Shown here: piece by piece, positions 24,589 through 37,236 of the stretch
How positions within the stretch are numbered: position 1 is the stretch's first letter
Layout: each line of letters begins with the position of its first letter
NCBI GenBank assembly: GCA_035578905.1
Contig: JAQJVL010002534.1
Location: forward strand, 29,770-93,769
DNA length: 64,000 bases
From: Stictocephala bisonia
Lineage: Eukaryota > Arthropoda > Insecta > Hemiptera > Membracidae
Reading direction: 5' to 3'
Translations under genes and position numbers: made by a program
The notes under the pieces: generated by a model
The model's database searches: none
The model's input: the letters and a program-made list of their open reading frames with translations, nothing else
What the model was told of the DNA's origin: nothing

Positions 24589-27464
24589 GTGAAGAGGATA
24601 TCTGTAACTAATACCATTGACGCAACTTTTTTTATACGTACTGGACAGAATTTATAATTCGTTTGCACGAAAAGTACGAATGTCCAAGATTATATACTAA
24701 GACAGATTATATACAAAAAACACAATACATATTACACACTATAACTTTTGAAGAATTACTTTTCATACAGTTTTTGTATAGTTATTTTGTGAGAATATTG
24801 AATATCGATGTTAGTAAAATACAGTTATACAAATATAAAACTGTAATACGAGCTTATACGAATTTTCAAAGAGGTGGTGAAAGTTTCTTGGGTGTTGAAC
24901 TGGCAACATTTCAACTCGGCTTTCTTCTCTTGACAAAACTTGTTTATTATTTCTCATCGAAAGCTTCTATAGCTTCTCAAAAACCACAAAAACTCAAAAT
25001 TTACTTTTTCCTATTGATATATAAGTGGGCCTATATAATATGTAAGGTCATAGTATGAAAAACGCCTACCACCAAACTAACCAGGATATATTTTTGCAAT
25101 TTGTTTGTGTCTCCATATTTATATGTTTACAAACAGAATAATATAAGCTTCCAGGAAAGGAATAAAAATTAACAAAAAATAGTTTGATTTAAAATATATT
25201 TGTTAAATTAACACAGAATCACACTTTTACAACAGTTACGTAGGTTTTTAAAAAGAAGCCACATGAAAAGTTAGAATTGATAAAACTAGAAAAGGAATTA
25301 TTTTGGTTAGATCAATGGTAGCACATCTGTTTCTTAAGAAAGGTAATGAACACACTTCTAAGGTTTTATATCATTACCAATAGTAACTAAACCATTATTA
25401 TTTGAACTCATGGTGTTAGCCATATCAATATGTAGCCCCTGTTGAAAATTAGACTAACCTATTAAAAGTTGAAATGTAATGTCATTTTTTTATTTCTTCA
25501 CGACTTGTTTCGGTATTATAATACCATCTCCAGGTGAAATAGACCAAACATCTTCTAATGTAAGGAAATTGACAATAAAAATGAAAGTAATACAAATAAT
25601 ACATAACATGAAAAAGAATAAAATATAATTTTTCTATGCCAAAAATATTTAGAATATGACTAAGGTAACAGGGGTTGAAAGGTAGATCAATGAAGCTGCA
25701 CTTTGAATTACCATCAATGATTGAATTAAAAATACAATAAGACCTAAATTTTAGTTTCTCATTAAAAACAGTATCATTATCATACATTTTCAAACTTTTT
25801 ATATTTAAAAATGTTCAAGCTTCAATCGTGTATAATTTTTTGACATATATGAAGAATTTAAATATCGTATTTCATTTCCCCTTTAATATGGTTATGGTCA
25901 ATATTGGTGGAAAGTGGATCCTCTTATAGTTAGTTTGAACTGTGGTGGTGTTTTATTTTTAAATCCTATATTGAAATCACGACCTACTTTTCCAAAATTT
26001 CATCTTCTATCAGATTAGTATAACTATTTAAAATATTAACATTTGTTTTTTATAATTGTTTTCAATATGGTTTATTTTATGTTTAAACAAAAATCATATT
26101 GATTAGAACAAGTAAAAATGCTTCAATAGTAATTGAAATGGAAGAGGTTGAATAGACCTTATTAGAATTCATGTGAGTTCAGCTCTGATTTCATTTGAAA
26201 CCCTCTTAATTGCCGGGAATGTCAGCAGACTGTGATTTATCACACTAAATACGTGAGGGAATTCACATTAGTGCTTTTGATTCGTTGACCCAGTAAACTA
26301 ATTATTTACGTATTCATAGTTCGGAATATACTAATACATTTATACAGTTTTATAAGAATAACCTTGGAACATAATGTTTTGAATGAGGCTTTCCAACAAC
26401 AAATAATATATGTAGATACAGTTTACATTAGAAATATTATTCCATTATAATATTAACTAAGTAAATATATAACTGTTTGTTAACAATACAATTTTATAAC
26501 AAAGCTGGCTATAAAGTACATCGAAGCTTAAACGTTAAAATAATATACTTGAATATTCTCAACACTAAATACATAAATTGATTACTGTTTCATACATGTA
26601 AAACTTAAATCATAAAATAATGATAGTAAAACTAATAGTAACATTTATTAAAAATCATAATAACTATACCATACATACAAACATAATATTATGTCAGCAA
26701 CAAATAACAAAATGCAGTCTTCAACAACAACAATAATAACATTAAACAGTGTAATAAATGTTGTATAATATAAAGTAATTAATTACTAGTGTGATCAGGG
26801 AGATTGTTATAAAATAAATGTAATGAATCATAAAATCAATTCAACTCATCATAATTTTTTAATAAAATATACTTATGTTATAAATAGAAAAAGTATCCCG
26901 AATCGGTTCTTGAGAAAGTAAAAGAAAAAAAGTATTGCGAGATATGTACTGGGAAAAGAAGAACAGATAGATAAGAAAACATCCAAATTATTAAATTTAA
27001 TACTAACTTATTTCTTTTATGATTAGTTGAATATATTTTAAAATCCTATTCTTTGCATATTTTTACGTGTCTTTGTTTACAACAATGCTTATCTTCTGTA
27101 AAATGGTCATGTCCACTGTAAAAACAGATATTTACTGTTTTTTATATGCAAAATGATTTACATTTTGTTTACTAACATAAACGTAATATTTGTTGAATAT
27201 TTTTGATAACTATACTTTAATATATATTTCAGAATAATGTTCACTATTGTTGCACAGGAATTATTATACTAGAGGCAAAATAAAACATTAAATTATCTTA
27301 TATATTTGTCTTAAAATTGTCTAAACAAATTTATTCTGAGTGAAACTCACGTTTACTTTTTTAAAAAATAAGACCAATCAAGCTACAACATTTCAGCCTT
27401 GAAGTTGAGTTGCTTTTCACACTTTCTAACAGGTTTGCCAAAAAGAAGTTTGTTTAGTTGTAGT
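24589..27464. other. Gene-free AT-rich stretch
   Basis: About 2.9 kb. The 131-residue frame at 24663-25058 (plus) and the minus-strand frame at 25482-25793 are AT-rich without recognisable motifs. At 25497-25540 CGACTTGTTTCGGTATTATAATACC contains the inverted repeat GGTATTATAATACC and resembles retroelement 3' regions; this is weak. Confidence 0.35.
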
Positions 27465-27545
27465 CAATACCACTGTACGTTTATGGGTGGGCGGGTGCGT
27501 CAATACCACTGTACATGCATGGGTGGGTGGGTGGGTGTATTAATT
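27465..27545 (+). repeat. Two-unit copy of the 36-bp minisatellite
   Basis: CAATACCACTGTACGT..GGGTGGGCGGG followed by CAATACCACTGTACATGCATGGGTGGG: two consecutive 36-bp units of the family at 42.4 kb, isolated in unrelated AT-rich DNA. Confidence 0.8.
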
Positions 27546-27764
27546 ATTGACAGCCACCTTGTTCGTTCGTGAATGTTTTGAATGCTTTTATGCGTTGTAA
27601 TTAATGTATGGTTCAATACTAACAGTGTGTTTTTCAGTACTTTAATATATTTTAATTATTGTCTTATTTAAACTACGGTAGCATGGATTTTTTCCCATAT
27701 ATTTTCCAACTAAAAATAATAATGTCTGATTCTTGTTGTCGTTGTTTTGTCGTTGTTTTAAGTC

Positions 27765-27938
27765 TTTGATGGCTGAGGTAGAGGCCCTATCGGCTGATAA
27801 TGTGTCGATGAGCAGACGTATAGTGGAGTTGGAGACATGGATTGATGATTCCGAGCAGTATTCCCGACGCAACACTGTGGAGATCCACTTTGTTCCCATG
27901 GGGAAGGATGAGAACGTTGTCTCCGTCGTCAAAAAAAT
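27765..27938 (+). pseudogene. LINE ORF1 fragment (coiled coil plus start of RRM-like region)
   Basis: The reading frame gives a heptad-like stretch (MAEVEALSADNVSMSRRIVEL) followed by DSEQYSRRNTVEIHFVPMG. The EQYSRRN.VEI..VP pattern is typical of ORF1 nucleic-acid-binding proteins of insect Jockey/L1-like LINEs, which coat the element RNA. Only about 58 codons remain, with no partner ORF nearby. GC content is higher than the flanks. I am fairly sure of the type, not of the clade. Confidence 0.6.
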
Positions 27939-29317
27939 GTACTATTTTTCTGAGAGCAATTTGTTTAGATTTTATTGTGATTAATATTTTAGAGATTTAT
28001 TTATTTGTTAGAAATTATTTACATATAGGGCATTATTTAAGTAGTTATTTTTACGTTTAGGCTTGGTTAATAGGTTTGTTTGTGTATAGATTTTTTGGTT
28101 TAGCGTTTCTTATTTAATATTTCATGATATATCAGTACCTTGCTATTTTTGTTTCTTGATTTCTTAATTTTTAAACTATTTCACCAAAATGAGATTATTT
28201 ATTAACGTTTTAGTTTTATTCGATTCGGAGCTGTCCAGGGATTCCGGCTGACACCCTGGTTCCAGTGGAATCATAGAATGTGGGCAACATTTCCGGTTAT
28301 TTGCTTTTGTCAAATTTTCTAAATTGTTCAAGGTGAATTTCTCTTAAATTTTGTTTTTCTAGTAATTCTGCACATCTGTTGTTGTATTTGTTGCTTTCGC
28401 AAATTTGTGTAATTAATGGTTTATTTTTTTCATATTGTATTTATTTATTCTGAGTGTGATTTTTGATATTGTGGCCTTCTCCTAAAATTTGTTGTATTAT
28501 TTTGTAATAAATAGTTTTTTACAAAATAATACCTTGACTTGTATTTTCTATGTTTTATTTAAAGAAATTTTAATAAAGTGTAAAATTATATAATTATTGA
28601 AGTCATTGACAGTAGTCTTGAAAGTCTGATCATGAACTTTAAAGAACGCTTTGTGTGAAGATCACTTAGGTTTGAATAATAATATATAAATAAAAACGTT
28701 ATTATAATTAAATAAGATATTTCATTGCAAGTAAGGGGTGTTTCATCGATCTGTGTTGTTATTATCAATATGAGAAAATTGTGCTTTAGTAAACGCTCGT
28801 GAGAAGCATTCCTCATTATTGCAGGTTTTCAAAATTTACATATCGATAGAAGAAATTTGCATTTCCGTCACCAACTTGAACTGACGGTGACAACATCTCC
28901 GTACTTAAACTACCTTACGAACACTTATGTCATAATGAGAAACTATAAGTATGAACAAATACTATCTCATCAGATTTATTTGGAAATGAAAATTCACTCT
29001 AATCTATTCCAATTTCATAATTACCTTCTGACAAAATGTAAAACAGCATTAATATTTCAAGTATCTTATTTTATCTGAATACCATAGTAAATACTTTTCA
29101 TTGAAAGTTACTTCTAGCGTCTGGTTATTCATGATAGGTCAATTTGATAGATATTTCCAACGCTGGAAATCTAGAAATTTAAACAAACAAACAAAAAGTA
29201 TGAGCATGTATAAAAACCCCGTTGACTTCAGGTGTTGTTTTTGAAACAAATTATTTCCTATAGCTAACCCATATCAATTACAACTAAGTTTGTTGACCCT
29301 GTTATAGTGTTGTAAAG
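27939..29317. other. Gene-free AT-rich stretch
   Basis: No supported gene. The 28857-29078 open frame has no protein-like features. A short less AT-rich patch at 28220-28300 has no open frame. Confidence 0.4.
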
Positions 29318-29355
29318 CGTTGACCCATACACCTACCCACTCAAATCGTACATAA
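29318..29355. repeat. Single degenerate unit of the 36-bp minisatellite, reverse strand
   Basis: ACCCATACACCTACCCACTCAAATCGTACA matches one reverse-complement unit of the family. Confidence 0.45.
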
Positions 29356-29419
29356 AAAATGGTACTGTACAAAGTGTTGTAAGATTATTCGGTACAAGTT
29401 TGTTTTCTAAATATCCTTT

Positions 29420-29693
29420 TTAATATTCCTTACTCGAAGGAATAAAGACATTGAGTTCTAAGACCTTGCACATCATGTTTGCTATAGACGAAGAGCATAA
29501 TATTCTACTATCTTGTTTATTTAGACCTTCCACCCTTGGTTCAAAACAAACATCATTAAGCATGCCCAATGTAACACCTCTGTTTTTATTCACTATCTGT
29601 TCTATGTGAAGGCTGGCTAACAAATGTTTTAAAGGTTCCTTGTAATTTTCACTCCAAGAGAATTTGTTTGAGTTTGAACAACCGACTTCGAAC
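29420..29693 (-). other. Unrecognised protein-like open stretch, possible exon or TE fragment
   Basis: On the minus strand the frame is open for about 90 codons from near 29693 to a stop at 29420-29422. The composition looks coding (few Lys/Asn runs, balanced residues), for example SENYKEPLKHLLASLHIEQI and RGVTLGMLNDVCFEPR. I do not recognise the family. There is no clear ATG at the start, so it would have to be an internal or terminal exon, or a piece of a mobile-element protein. Confidence 0.28.
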
Positions 29694-30003
29694 GATCATC
29701 TCAGTGCTACTAACCAAATAAAATATGATGCTTTAAACCTATAATTGAAGTTGATTTAAAGTTAAATTACACGTATCTTTCTAATTTACATATGGTATAC
29801 ATATGTAGAATATTTATAAAAAAATATGTATTGATTATGAATTTTAAACACGATAAATTCAACTCGTATTTCTCAATTCATAACATAAATCTTTTGTTAG
29901 TTCAAGTACTTAATGAAAACATTTAATTTCTCTTACTATATAAATGCATAGAACAAAACTATGTGCTATTGTAGTCATGTTATTTAGAGAAGTCCTACTA
30001 AGA

Positions 30004-30214
30004 AGATTCAAAGTCAGGGGTATCTGCAAATAAATCACATGTCAAGCGTGACAGGAAAACATCACCGCCAGAAAAACCAATTGACGGTGTGTTGATGTCA
30101 GAGGGTGACAAGCACTTTGTTAATACAGTTTATGTTAGAAGTGGTGAAAGATATTTTGTTGTTGGGATGTATATTAACAGAGCCTACTTTTATTCATTAC
30201 AAATTATTATTTAA
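30004..30214 (+). other. Unrecognised protein-like open stretch, possible terminal exon
   Basis: Open from 30004 to TAA at 30212-30214. The translation has a protein-like pattern: a charged, Ser/Pro-rich start (KRDRKTSPPEKPIDG) then a hydrophobic/aromatic stretch (NTVYVRSGERYFVVGMYI). Possible acceptor AGs lie just upstream (CTACTAAG). No family recognised and no partner exon found. Confidence 0.28.
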
Positions 30215-31069
30215 CAAAAATATATTGCAAGTCACAGCCAGCATAAACATTTGATACTTGTACAATATCTGACATGTTCATTTTGTTTCATTATAATACA
30301 GGGTGTCCCGTAAGTATCCATTCAAACTTCTGGAGGTCATATGTGACCAACGTCTGTGTCTCTATATGTTAGCTTTAAAAAAAGGTTAATATCGCTAAAG
30401 TTATTTGAAATAAAATCATGAAAATAGGTATGACTATTGATCTTTGTAGTATTCATATACCATTAGAAAAAGAAATGTTTAACAGTTTTTATCAAATTGT
30501 TGGCCATTTAAAACTTTTATAGGTAAATATCTTAATGACCATGGATTTTATGAAAAACCTGTTGGTTAAGTAAAAGTCGAATAATTTATTTTTACAAATA
30601 ATGATATAAAAGGTTTTAAAATCGAACAACAAAATAACTGGAAAATTGATATTTTTTATCAAATAAAACAGATTTCCTGGTTGAAGAATTACGTTGATAC
30701 TAGACACACATTTCCAATTCTCAGTTAATTGTTGTTTGATTTGAAAGCTTTGTTACCATTATTTGTACAAATAAATTCCTTAACATTTTTGTTCATAAGA
30801 CGTTTTAAAGTTCAATTTAGGGTTATTAAACCATTTATTTAAAAAATCCAAAATAGCCACCAGTTTTAAAAGAATTATTTTACCAAAATAACAAAATCAT
30901 ACCAATTATCATGATTTTGTATCAAAAAACTTAAGAGATATTGGATGAACCTCACTGATAGAATAATACGGATTATTGAGTAGCCAGGTTAAATTATGGT
31001 TTTGAATTTAATATGTGGTGTGGTCCATGCCATTTCGAGGATCCTATTAAAAATATTATGCCATTGAGT
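30215..31069. other. Gene-free stretch with one transposon-end-like word
   Basis: ACAGGGTGTCCCGTAAGT at 30299-30316 looks like the terminus of some DNA transposons, but I find no inverted partner downstream. The rest is AT-rich. Confidence 0.3.
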
Positions 31070-31106
31070 TAATAGGACTTGCCTGTGAGAGCAAGCCTAT
31101 GATGCT

Positions 31107-31542
31107 AACGTCTTCATCAGTGTCAACGCCGGCCATAAACAACGAACGGAAGACTAGCCATGTTTGTATTACTTGAACATACCAACAATAAGTAACAAAT
31201 TAACAAATCTGAATAAATTCATAGGACCTCGTGTGCTATAGGGTGTTTCCCTCGGGTATGTATGGTTAGCACAACGCGTCACTACGCCGTTAGTTCCAAC
31301 TTTCTTTACCAGAGTTCACTACTAGGGTTGTAGCTTCACAACTGTCTTATATTCAGTTTCCGGGGAATCGAAACCGGGACCCTTAACTCGGAGGTACGTA
31401 GCGTTCCTTTCGCACTACTGAGTCCTATGAATTTATTCAGATTTGTTAATTTGTTACTTATTGTTGGTATGTTCTAGTAATACAAACATGGCCAGTCTTC
31501 CGTTCGTTGTTTATGGCTGGCGTTGACACTGATGAAGACGTT
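31107..31542. mobile_element. Foldback element with ~121-bp inverted repeats
   Basis: 31107-31227 and 31422-31542 are almost perfect reverse complements (start AACGTCTTCATCAGTGTCAACG, inner ends ATAGGAC/GTCCTAT). Weaker pairing may extend outwards to about 31075 and 31585. The loop (31228-31421) is unique and holds a tRNA-like segment. There is no coding capacity, so it would depend on a transposase in trans. The target duplication is unclear. Confidence 0.85.
31360..31424 (-). repeat. tRNA-derived, SINE-like segment in the foldback loop
   Basis: Read on the minus strand: CTCAGTAGTGCGAAAGG (A-box-like), then about 35 bp, then GGTTTCGATTCCCCGG (B-box-like; consensus GGTTCGANTCC). The spacing fits a tRNA body, but no full cloverleaf is evident. 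Best read as a tRNA-derived SINE remnant rather than a tRNA gene. Confidence 0.55.
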
Positions 31543-31589
31543 TAGGATGTCCAAGAAGCCTGTTTTCATGAAAGCAAGTTTCGGAATTA

Positions 31590-32630
31590 GGAATGTGAAT
31601 TAGGAATATTCAGATTAATTTTATTTCTAGTATAAGGCTGCTTTATAACTTACTAATTTTATCTCTTCACCTAATTAATTTGGTAATCCCTCGACTAATC
31701 CCACAGCCTGTTTAGTATAGCCTAAATTTACCTTTTTGTAAAGGTCACATACAGACAGACTTAAAGAAAACGCTGCCAACTGACTTTGTACACATGACAT
31801 TTGTTTTAACCCAAGGAATGACCTACAGAAGTTTGAAGCATTGAAAATCTCCAATCATTTTCTACCGATCAAAACCATATGATGGCAGCTATGGTAGACT
31901 CTTAGTATGAATACTATTGTACAATATCATGCTTGCTATTAATACCGTGTGTAGGTTGGAAGGCTATGAATATTATTTCTTATCAGCCACTCAAGAAATT
32001 GAGTGTCCACTGTGAGGATGTCGAATCATCACTCTGTGTACTCACGGATGAGTTCTCTCAACTTACACATAGGCCACAAGTCTCAACTCCACTTTCAGTA
32101 ACTGGCTTTAGTCAAAGAAAGGTCATCATCATTCCTTGATAGAACTTCGCAACAGATTCATAAGATTTCTCTATCACCACTTATCTTTTCGGATAATTTT
32201 CTCATCACAGAGTATGGAAAGGCTCACTCTCTACCACCAGCTAATATTTTAGACATAATATTATGGACCAGTGGAACAAAACATGACAAACTAGCTTAAA
32301 TTAATTGTTTTACAGTCTCCGTAACATTGAACTCTTTGATTAATGTCTTTTGCACATTCACGTTGGAAGTATCGTGGTTGATGAAAAGTCTGATTTCTCT
32401 ATGGAAAATGGTAATATGGTAGTATTTACCACGTTACCATAGAGCATTTAGGAATAAATTTGTTTACCTAAACAGCAATAGGTTGATGCATATTATTCAT
32501 TATTATTATTATTATTAGCTCCTAAGATTGTTTGTAAACATTGAATTAAAATAATGCTCGTAAATGAGACGCTAATACATCGTTTGTACGTATTTTAAGT
32601 AGAATTTGAATGATTATATACGAGTGTAAA
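31590..32630. other. Gene-free stretch, nothing recognised
   Basis: The frame at 31933-32139 (plus) is unremarkable. There is a short (ATT)n run near 32500. Confidence 0.4.
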
Positions 32631-32755
32631 ATGAGTGTGGATCGTCTGTGTAGTCTGGTTACTAACTGAACTCAACTTATGCTCAGAAATGGCCATTTAT
32701 TGACATCCCAATAGCCTAAGGGACCCCTATAGTTTTTCGTGGAATCCGAATCATC
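32631..32755 (+). repeat. Dispersed repeat, copy B
   Basis: Counterpart of 3548-3666 in the same orientation, diverged by scattered substitutions and small indels. Confidence 0.6.
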
Positions 32756-33929
32756 TGGTTGGATACTATAACCATATAAACTCTAACCAACATTTTCCAT
32801 AAAAAAATTATATATGAGTAATTAGTCATCATATTTACCACTCAATAACATTATTAATCCAATGAAAATGTACTTTTTACTAGTTATACATCATAAAAAC
32901 TATCACTTTTTTATCGGTTAATACCTCTGTAAATAAAAAAAATAAAAGAAAATTAAATCAGTTATACAGTCCACATTGCTGAAGTGTTTTTAAGGACAGT
33001 TAATAGGTTTATGAATGTTGAATATTTTAACAATAAAAGTTACAGTAACATCACACAATACAAATTTATTACAATACAAGCACAAAATGTATAATTATTT
33101 TGTTAATTAATATAGGTAAACCACATTTCCTTCTTCAGTCCAGAGGGACTATCATGCTTTACTGAAATCGATCACCATAATACTCGTACATTTGTTCTTA
33201 TATTGTAACTAGGTGTGTTCTGTGATGTTCACTTATTTTGTATGTCTACCAACACGTAATATGCTGAAGAAACTATATTTTTATTTATCTGAGAAGAAAT
33301 AAGTTACATAAAGTGAACACCTACCGAGGAAGCTTTTTAAAATAAGTTCACCCAACTGCAAAGAAGTCGATGAACTATCGCGAATCCTTTCAACTGCAAA
33401 CTCCATGAAACCTCTTGAAAGAGTACATTTACCTTTCAAAAACATCATTCATGTAACTGAGTACATTAACTTTACAATAAATCTTTTTGGCACATGGTGT
33501 TTAATTATAATAGAATAATAAACTATTTATTGACTGAATCGGTTTATTTTCATGTGTTGTATTACTATTGCTTCAAATAGGAAATAGAAAAATATTTAAT
33601 GAATTTATATGTCATTATGGTGTTTTGATTGAATCGATTGATTTATAATTTCATCTTTGATTTGCTTTTTAATTAAAGGTTTTTTTATATTAATAATAAA
33701 TCCTTACACAAATCTGATTTTAATTCAAAACGTTCTTAGTTAAAATTAGTTCTACTAATTTGATCCAGATTATGTGAAGAAGAATCGGGTTGCTTTTGGC
33801 CATATTCTACACAAATCCAATCTCCAGCTACACTTACGAATCCTGAAACTTCAACTGCAGTTCAACGCCCAGCCTCTGCATCTTAGAAGTCAGTTCTTTG
33901 ACCTCGTATTTCTGTTCAAGTTGGTACAT
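32756..33929. other. Gene-free AT-rich stretch
   Basis: No supported feature. Confidence 0.45.
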
Positions 33930-34140
33930 AGTGTATATTGTACTTGGGTGGGTGGGTACACATTGTATACTGTACTAGGGTGGGTGGATACATAATGTTT
34001 ATTGTACTAGGGGGTGGGTACACAGTGTCTATTGTACTAGGGTGGATTGGAACATAGTATTTATTGAGTAGTTGGTAAACTCTCCCTACAGATACCAACT
34101 CTAGTGACGCACCTCTTGTTTTATACACTATTCCCACCCA
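33930..34140 (+). repeat. Minisatellite block, ~32-bp units of the GTGGGTGGG family
   Basis: Four to five units of the form GT(A/T)TATTGTACT.GGGTGGGTGGGTACACA, with shortened unit length and a different spacer word from the 36-bp arrays. Open frames on both strands are repeat artefacts. Confidence 0.75.
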
Positions 34141-35224
34141 CGTACCTTCTTATAAAATTATTATTATTAATTTAGATGGTAGAAAATGTATCCTTATTAT
34201 TCATCCTCCTTCCCGCTTACGCTCAATCCTGCTCTGATATTGTGAATAGTAATAACATGTAAATCATCAGTTAACGCATGCATGACACGTGTAATATTAA
34301 ATTACTAGAGGTCTAATGCTGCTATAGTAACACAGTGCATGTTTCGTATTCTAAAGCTTGTAGATTCAAATTTGAAATAAGCCAAGTCAGCGACAAAACA
34401 GAGTAAATTCACAAGAGAGCTTGATGACAGGACAGGAAACACTTGTTATAATCTACGAGAATATTGTGACCTGAATTACTCTTATTTGAGATTGTTGTAT
34501 AACATTCATTTCAGGAAAGTAAAATAAGAAAGAATTTGTTTCTTTATTTAAACAATCGTATTTTATATTAATTTAAACTAAAGGAAACAAAATATAATTA
34601 TTCTTCACATGTTTGTATGAGTGAAACTCAGATTCACTCACCCAATACTTCCTCCACTAATTGAATTTAATGTAATCATATTCTGTAAAATATTGAGTTT
34701 TAAGTTAAACGTGTACCTACAATGTACGAGTATAAAACACCACTTGTTTATCATATTTGTAATAATTTAAATTTCGTTTGCAAAAGTTTTTAAAGGAGAA
34801 GTGTCTTATACAATATTATTATTGAGGATTTTCGATTCAGAAGATTGTTGATAAATTACTTACTTGCTAATTTATTATGGTAAATTTATTATACCTTTTA
34901 AGACTTTTAAGTGGGAAATATTATTAATTTTATATGTATATAGTAATAATTTTAAAATTACATTTTTCAGAATCTTTAATCCTGCCAGCAATTTAGATAA
35001 TCCAGAATATCCTTTTCTTAGACGATTTGGTTCACTACATATAAAAGGGATCCAGATGGCGTACATGTGATATCTTATTTTCTAGTAATTCCATTTTCTA
35101 GATATTCTTTCATTAAAGCTCTGATAAACTAACTTCTACAAAAAAAATTGATCCAACGTACCTGAAGAATGTAAGTTTGAAAAATACTTAAGATGTTACA
35201 GAAATCTATTGAGGGTGTATTCCA
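34141..35224. other. Gene-free AT-rich stretch
   Basis: No supported feature; overlapping short frames at 34864-35070 on both strands are noise. Confidence 0.45.
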
Positions 35225-35267
35225 ATAATTTTTTTTACGATGGGGTGATTTTATCTAATAACACAGG

Positions 35268-35375
35268 TTAAAAAAAAATATTTTTTAAAATTGTTTAGAA
35301 TTTGATAACTGATTTTTATGTATTTTTCAGCGCTGATTGCAAAAATGCAATCCATTTTTTTCTATCACGTAAGGT
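35268..35375 (+). repeat. Inverted repeat, left arm
   Basis: Pairs with 38445-38557. The strongest 50-bp core (about 35290-35338) is close to 88% identical by eye. Confidence 0.7.
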
Positions 35376-35535
35376 TTTCTTACAAAAAAAGAATTACTTT
35401 TTGGTATAATAAAAAATTTTTAGCAATTTTTCAAATTTTTTCTTAAGTTAAAGGATTTTATTTCATGTATAATACACATTATAAACTACATATCTAGTAC
35501 ACTTACATTTCTCTTTAAGCTCATAAGTCCTTATA

Positions 35536-37236
35536 TTAACGTTTTTGCTTTCCATCGAAGCTTCTTTTATTGCTTTTCCGGCTGTGTACTCGTTGAGGGT
35601 CATCTCGTTTTAGCATCCAGCAGTAGTCCACTGTCATGTTGACGTTCCATCTTCTTTGATACCTTCTTTCCATTTCCTTGATATCTTGGTGGAATCTTTC
35701 ACTCTGCTCTTCACTTACATCACCAAGGTTTGCAGGGAAGTAGTCTAGATGTGAATGGAGGAAATGAACTTTAATGCTCATGTTACATCCCAGCTTCTTA
35801 AAGTTGTCGAGCATGTCTGTGACGATTGTCTTGTAGTTAGGATCTTTTTGGTTTCCTAGGAAACCGGTAACAACTAGTTTAAAAGATGTCCATGCTGTTT
35901 TTTCGTTTGTTTCCATTTTGTCCATAAAATTGGGATCTCATCAGATTTCTAATGTCTGGTCCGACAAAGACTCCTTCCTTTAGTTTTGCCTCGGATAAAC
36001 CAGGAAACTGTCCACAAAGATACTTGAAACACTCCCCTTCTTTTGGCAATGCCTTTACAAATTGTTTCATTAACTCCAACTTAATGTGGAGTGGTGGTAG
36101 TAATACCTTTTTTGGGATCCACAAGGCTTTTCCTCTCAACATTTTTAACCCCCACCTGTAAGGTTTTTCTCAAGGGCCAAACTTTTTTAATGTAGTGTTG
36201 CTTTCTGTCTCTACTGTCCCATTCAAAGAGAAAGCAATGGAACTTTGTATAACCACTTTGTTGACCAAGCAGCATTGAGATCACTTTCAAATCACCACAT
36301 AGTGTCCATTTATGGGCTGAATAGCAGAGTTTGTTTTATAACCAGTTCGAGGTTTTCATAACATTCTTTCAAGTGAACAGAATGTTCAACTGGCATAGAA
36401 GCATACTTATTGCCATTGTGTAGAAGCACTGCTTTAAGGCTTCTTTTTGAAGAATATATAAAAAGTCTCCACTCAACAGGAGCATATTCTATTTTGAAAT
36501 GTGCCATAAGTCCAGGAACATCACTGCAAAACACCAAGTCACCTTCTTGAGAGAAAAAAGATACAAACTCCTTTTCCCTGGAACGATACCAAGAAAAGGA
36601 CGTACCTGGAGCCAACATATTTTTATCTTTTAATCTAGACCCTAAAAGTTCTGCCGAGTCTTTAGGAAGACCTAGGTCTCTAACTAAATCATTCAGTTCA
36701 GATTGTGAGAATGGAACGGGATCGGTTGGGCCAGGATCGTAGCCATCACTGTCTTCTTCACTTTCACCTAGCTGAGCCAATGGCTCGTGGTCATCTAAAA
36801 TACCATCCAAAGAAACTGGAGGAGAGTGTATTGGTACTTCAGGTCCATGAGGAACAGGGTGAATGGCTGATTTGATGTTAGGGTAAGAAATATCCTTTTT
36901 GTTTTTTAAATTCAAACCTTGAACATTGCAAGAACAAAAATAGCAGTCATCACTATGGTTTTTGGGCTCCCTCCAAACCATTGGTATTCCAAAACGAAAT
37001 GACTGCTTTTTACCTTGAAACCATTGTCTCAGTTCTTCAACACACACTGAACAAACTTTGTGTGGGGCCCAAGACTTGTCACCCAACTTGTCTTGATCAC
37101 CCTAGTTTATACCAAAATAGGCAAAATATACCTTTTCAACAAAATCGGATATGTTTCTTTGTTGCTTTTTAACTGTATAGTTACCACAAATGTAGCAGAA
37201 GCAATCTGGTGAGTTGATACATCCTCTGGTAGCCAT
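35536..37236 (-). pseudogene. Multicopy insect gene, putative DDE-type transposase, decayed
   Basis: The start ATG at 37236 gives MATRGCINSPDCFCYICGN, an N-terminal CxxC zinc motif, followed by CSVCVEEL..WREPKNHSDDCYFC (second Cys/His module). The central part has KAVLLHNGN, CGDLKVISMLLGQQSGYTK and CFLFEWDSRDR; then LLPPLHIKLELMKQFVKALP and, near the C-terminus, VHFLHSHLDYFP and SEEQSERFHQDI..MERRYQ. About 565 residues in all. Breaks: in-frame TAG at 37104-37102 and frameshifts near 36312, 36130 and 35930. I recall the family as an uncharacterised protein repeated many times in insect genomes. The D of GDLK and the E of SEEQSE are spaced like RNase-H-fold transposase residues; a first acidic residue would be expected at LFIYSS, where Tyr now stands. 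The transposase role is my inference. Confidence 0.75.

Noticed and set aside
21379..24668. Several antisense open frames across the LINE and one across its end
   Set aside because: Shadows of the purine-rich LINE coding strand; no independent motifs.
24663..25058. 131-codon frame after the LINE
   Set aside because: AT-rich codons throughout, no start context, domain or repeat, so likely chance.
30299..30316. ACAGGGTGTCCCGTAAGT as a transposon terminus
   Set aside because: No inverted partner or target duplication found in the following 800 bp.
31360..31424. Functional tRNA gene in the foldback loop
   Set aside because: Only A- and B-box-like words; no convincing acceptor stem or anticodon arm, so treated as SINE-derived.
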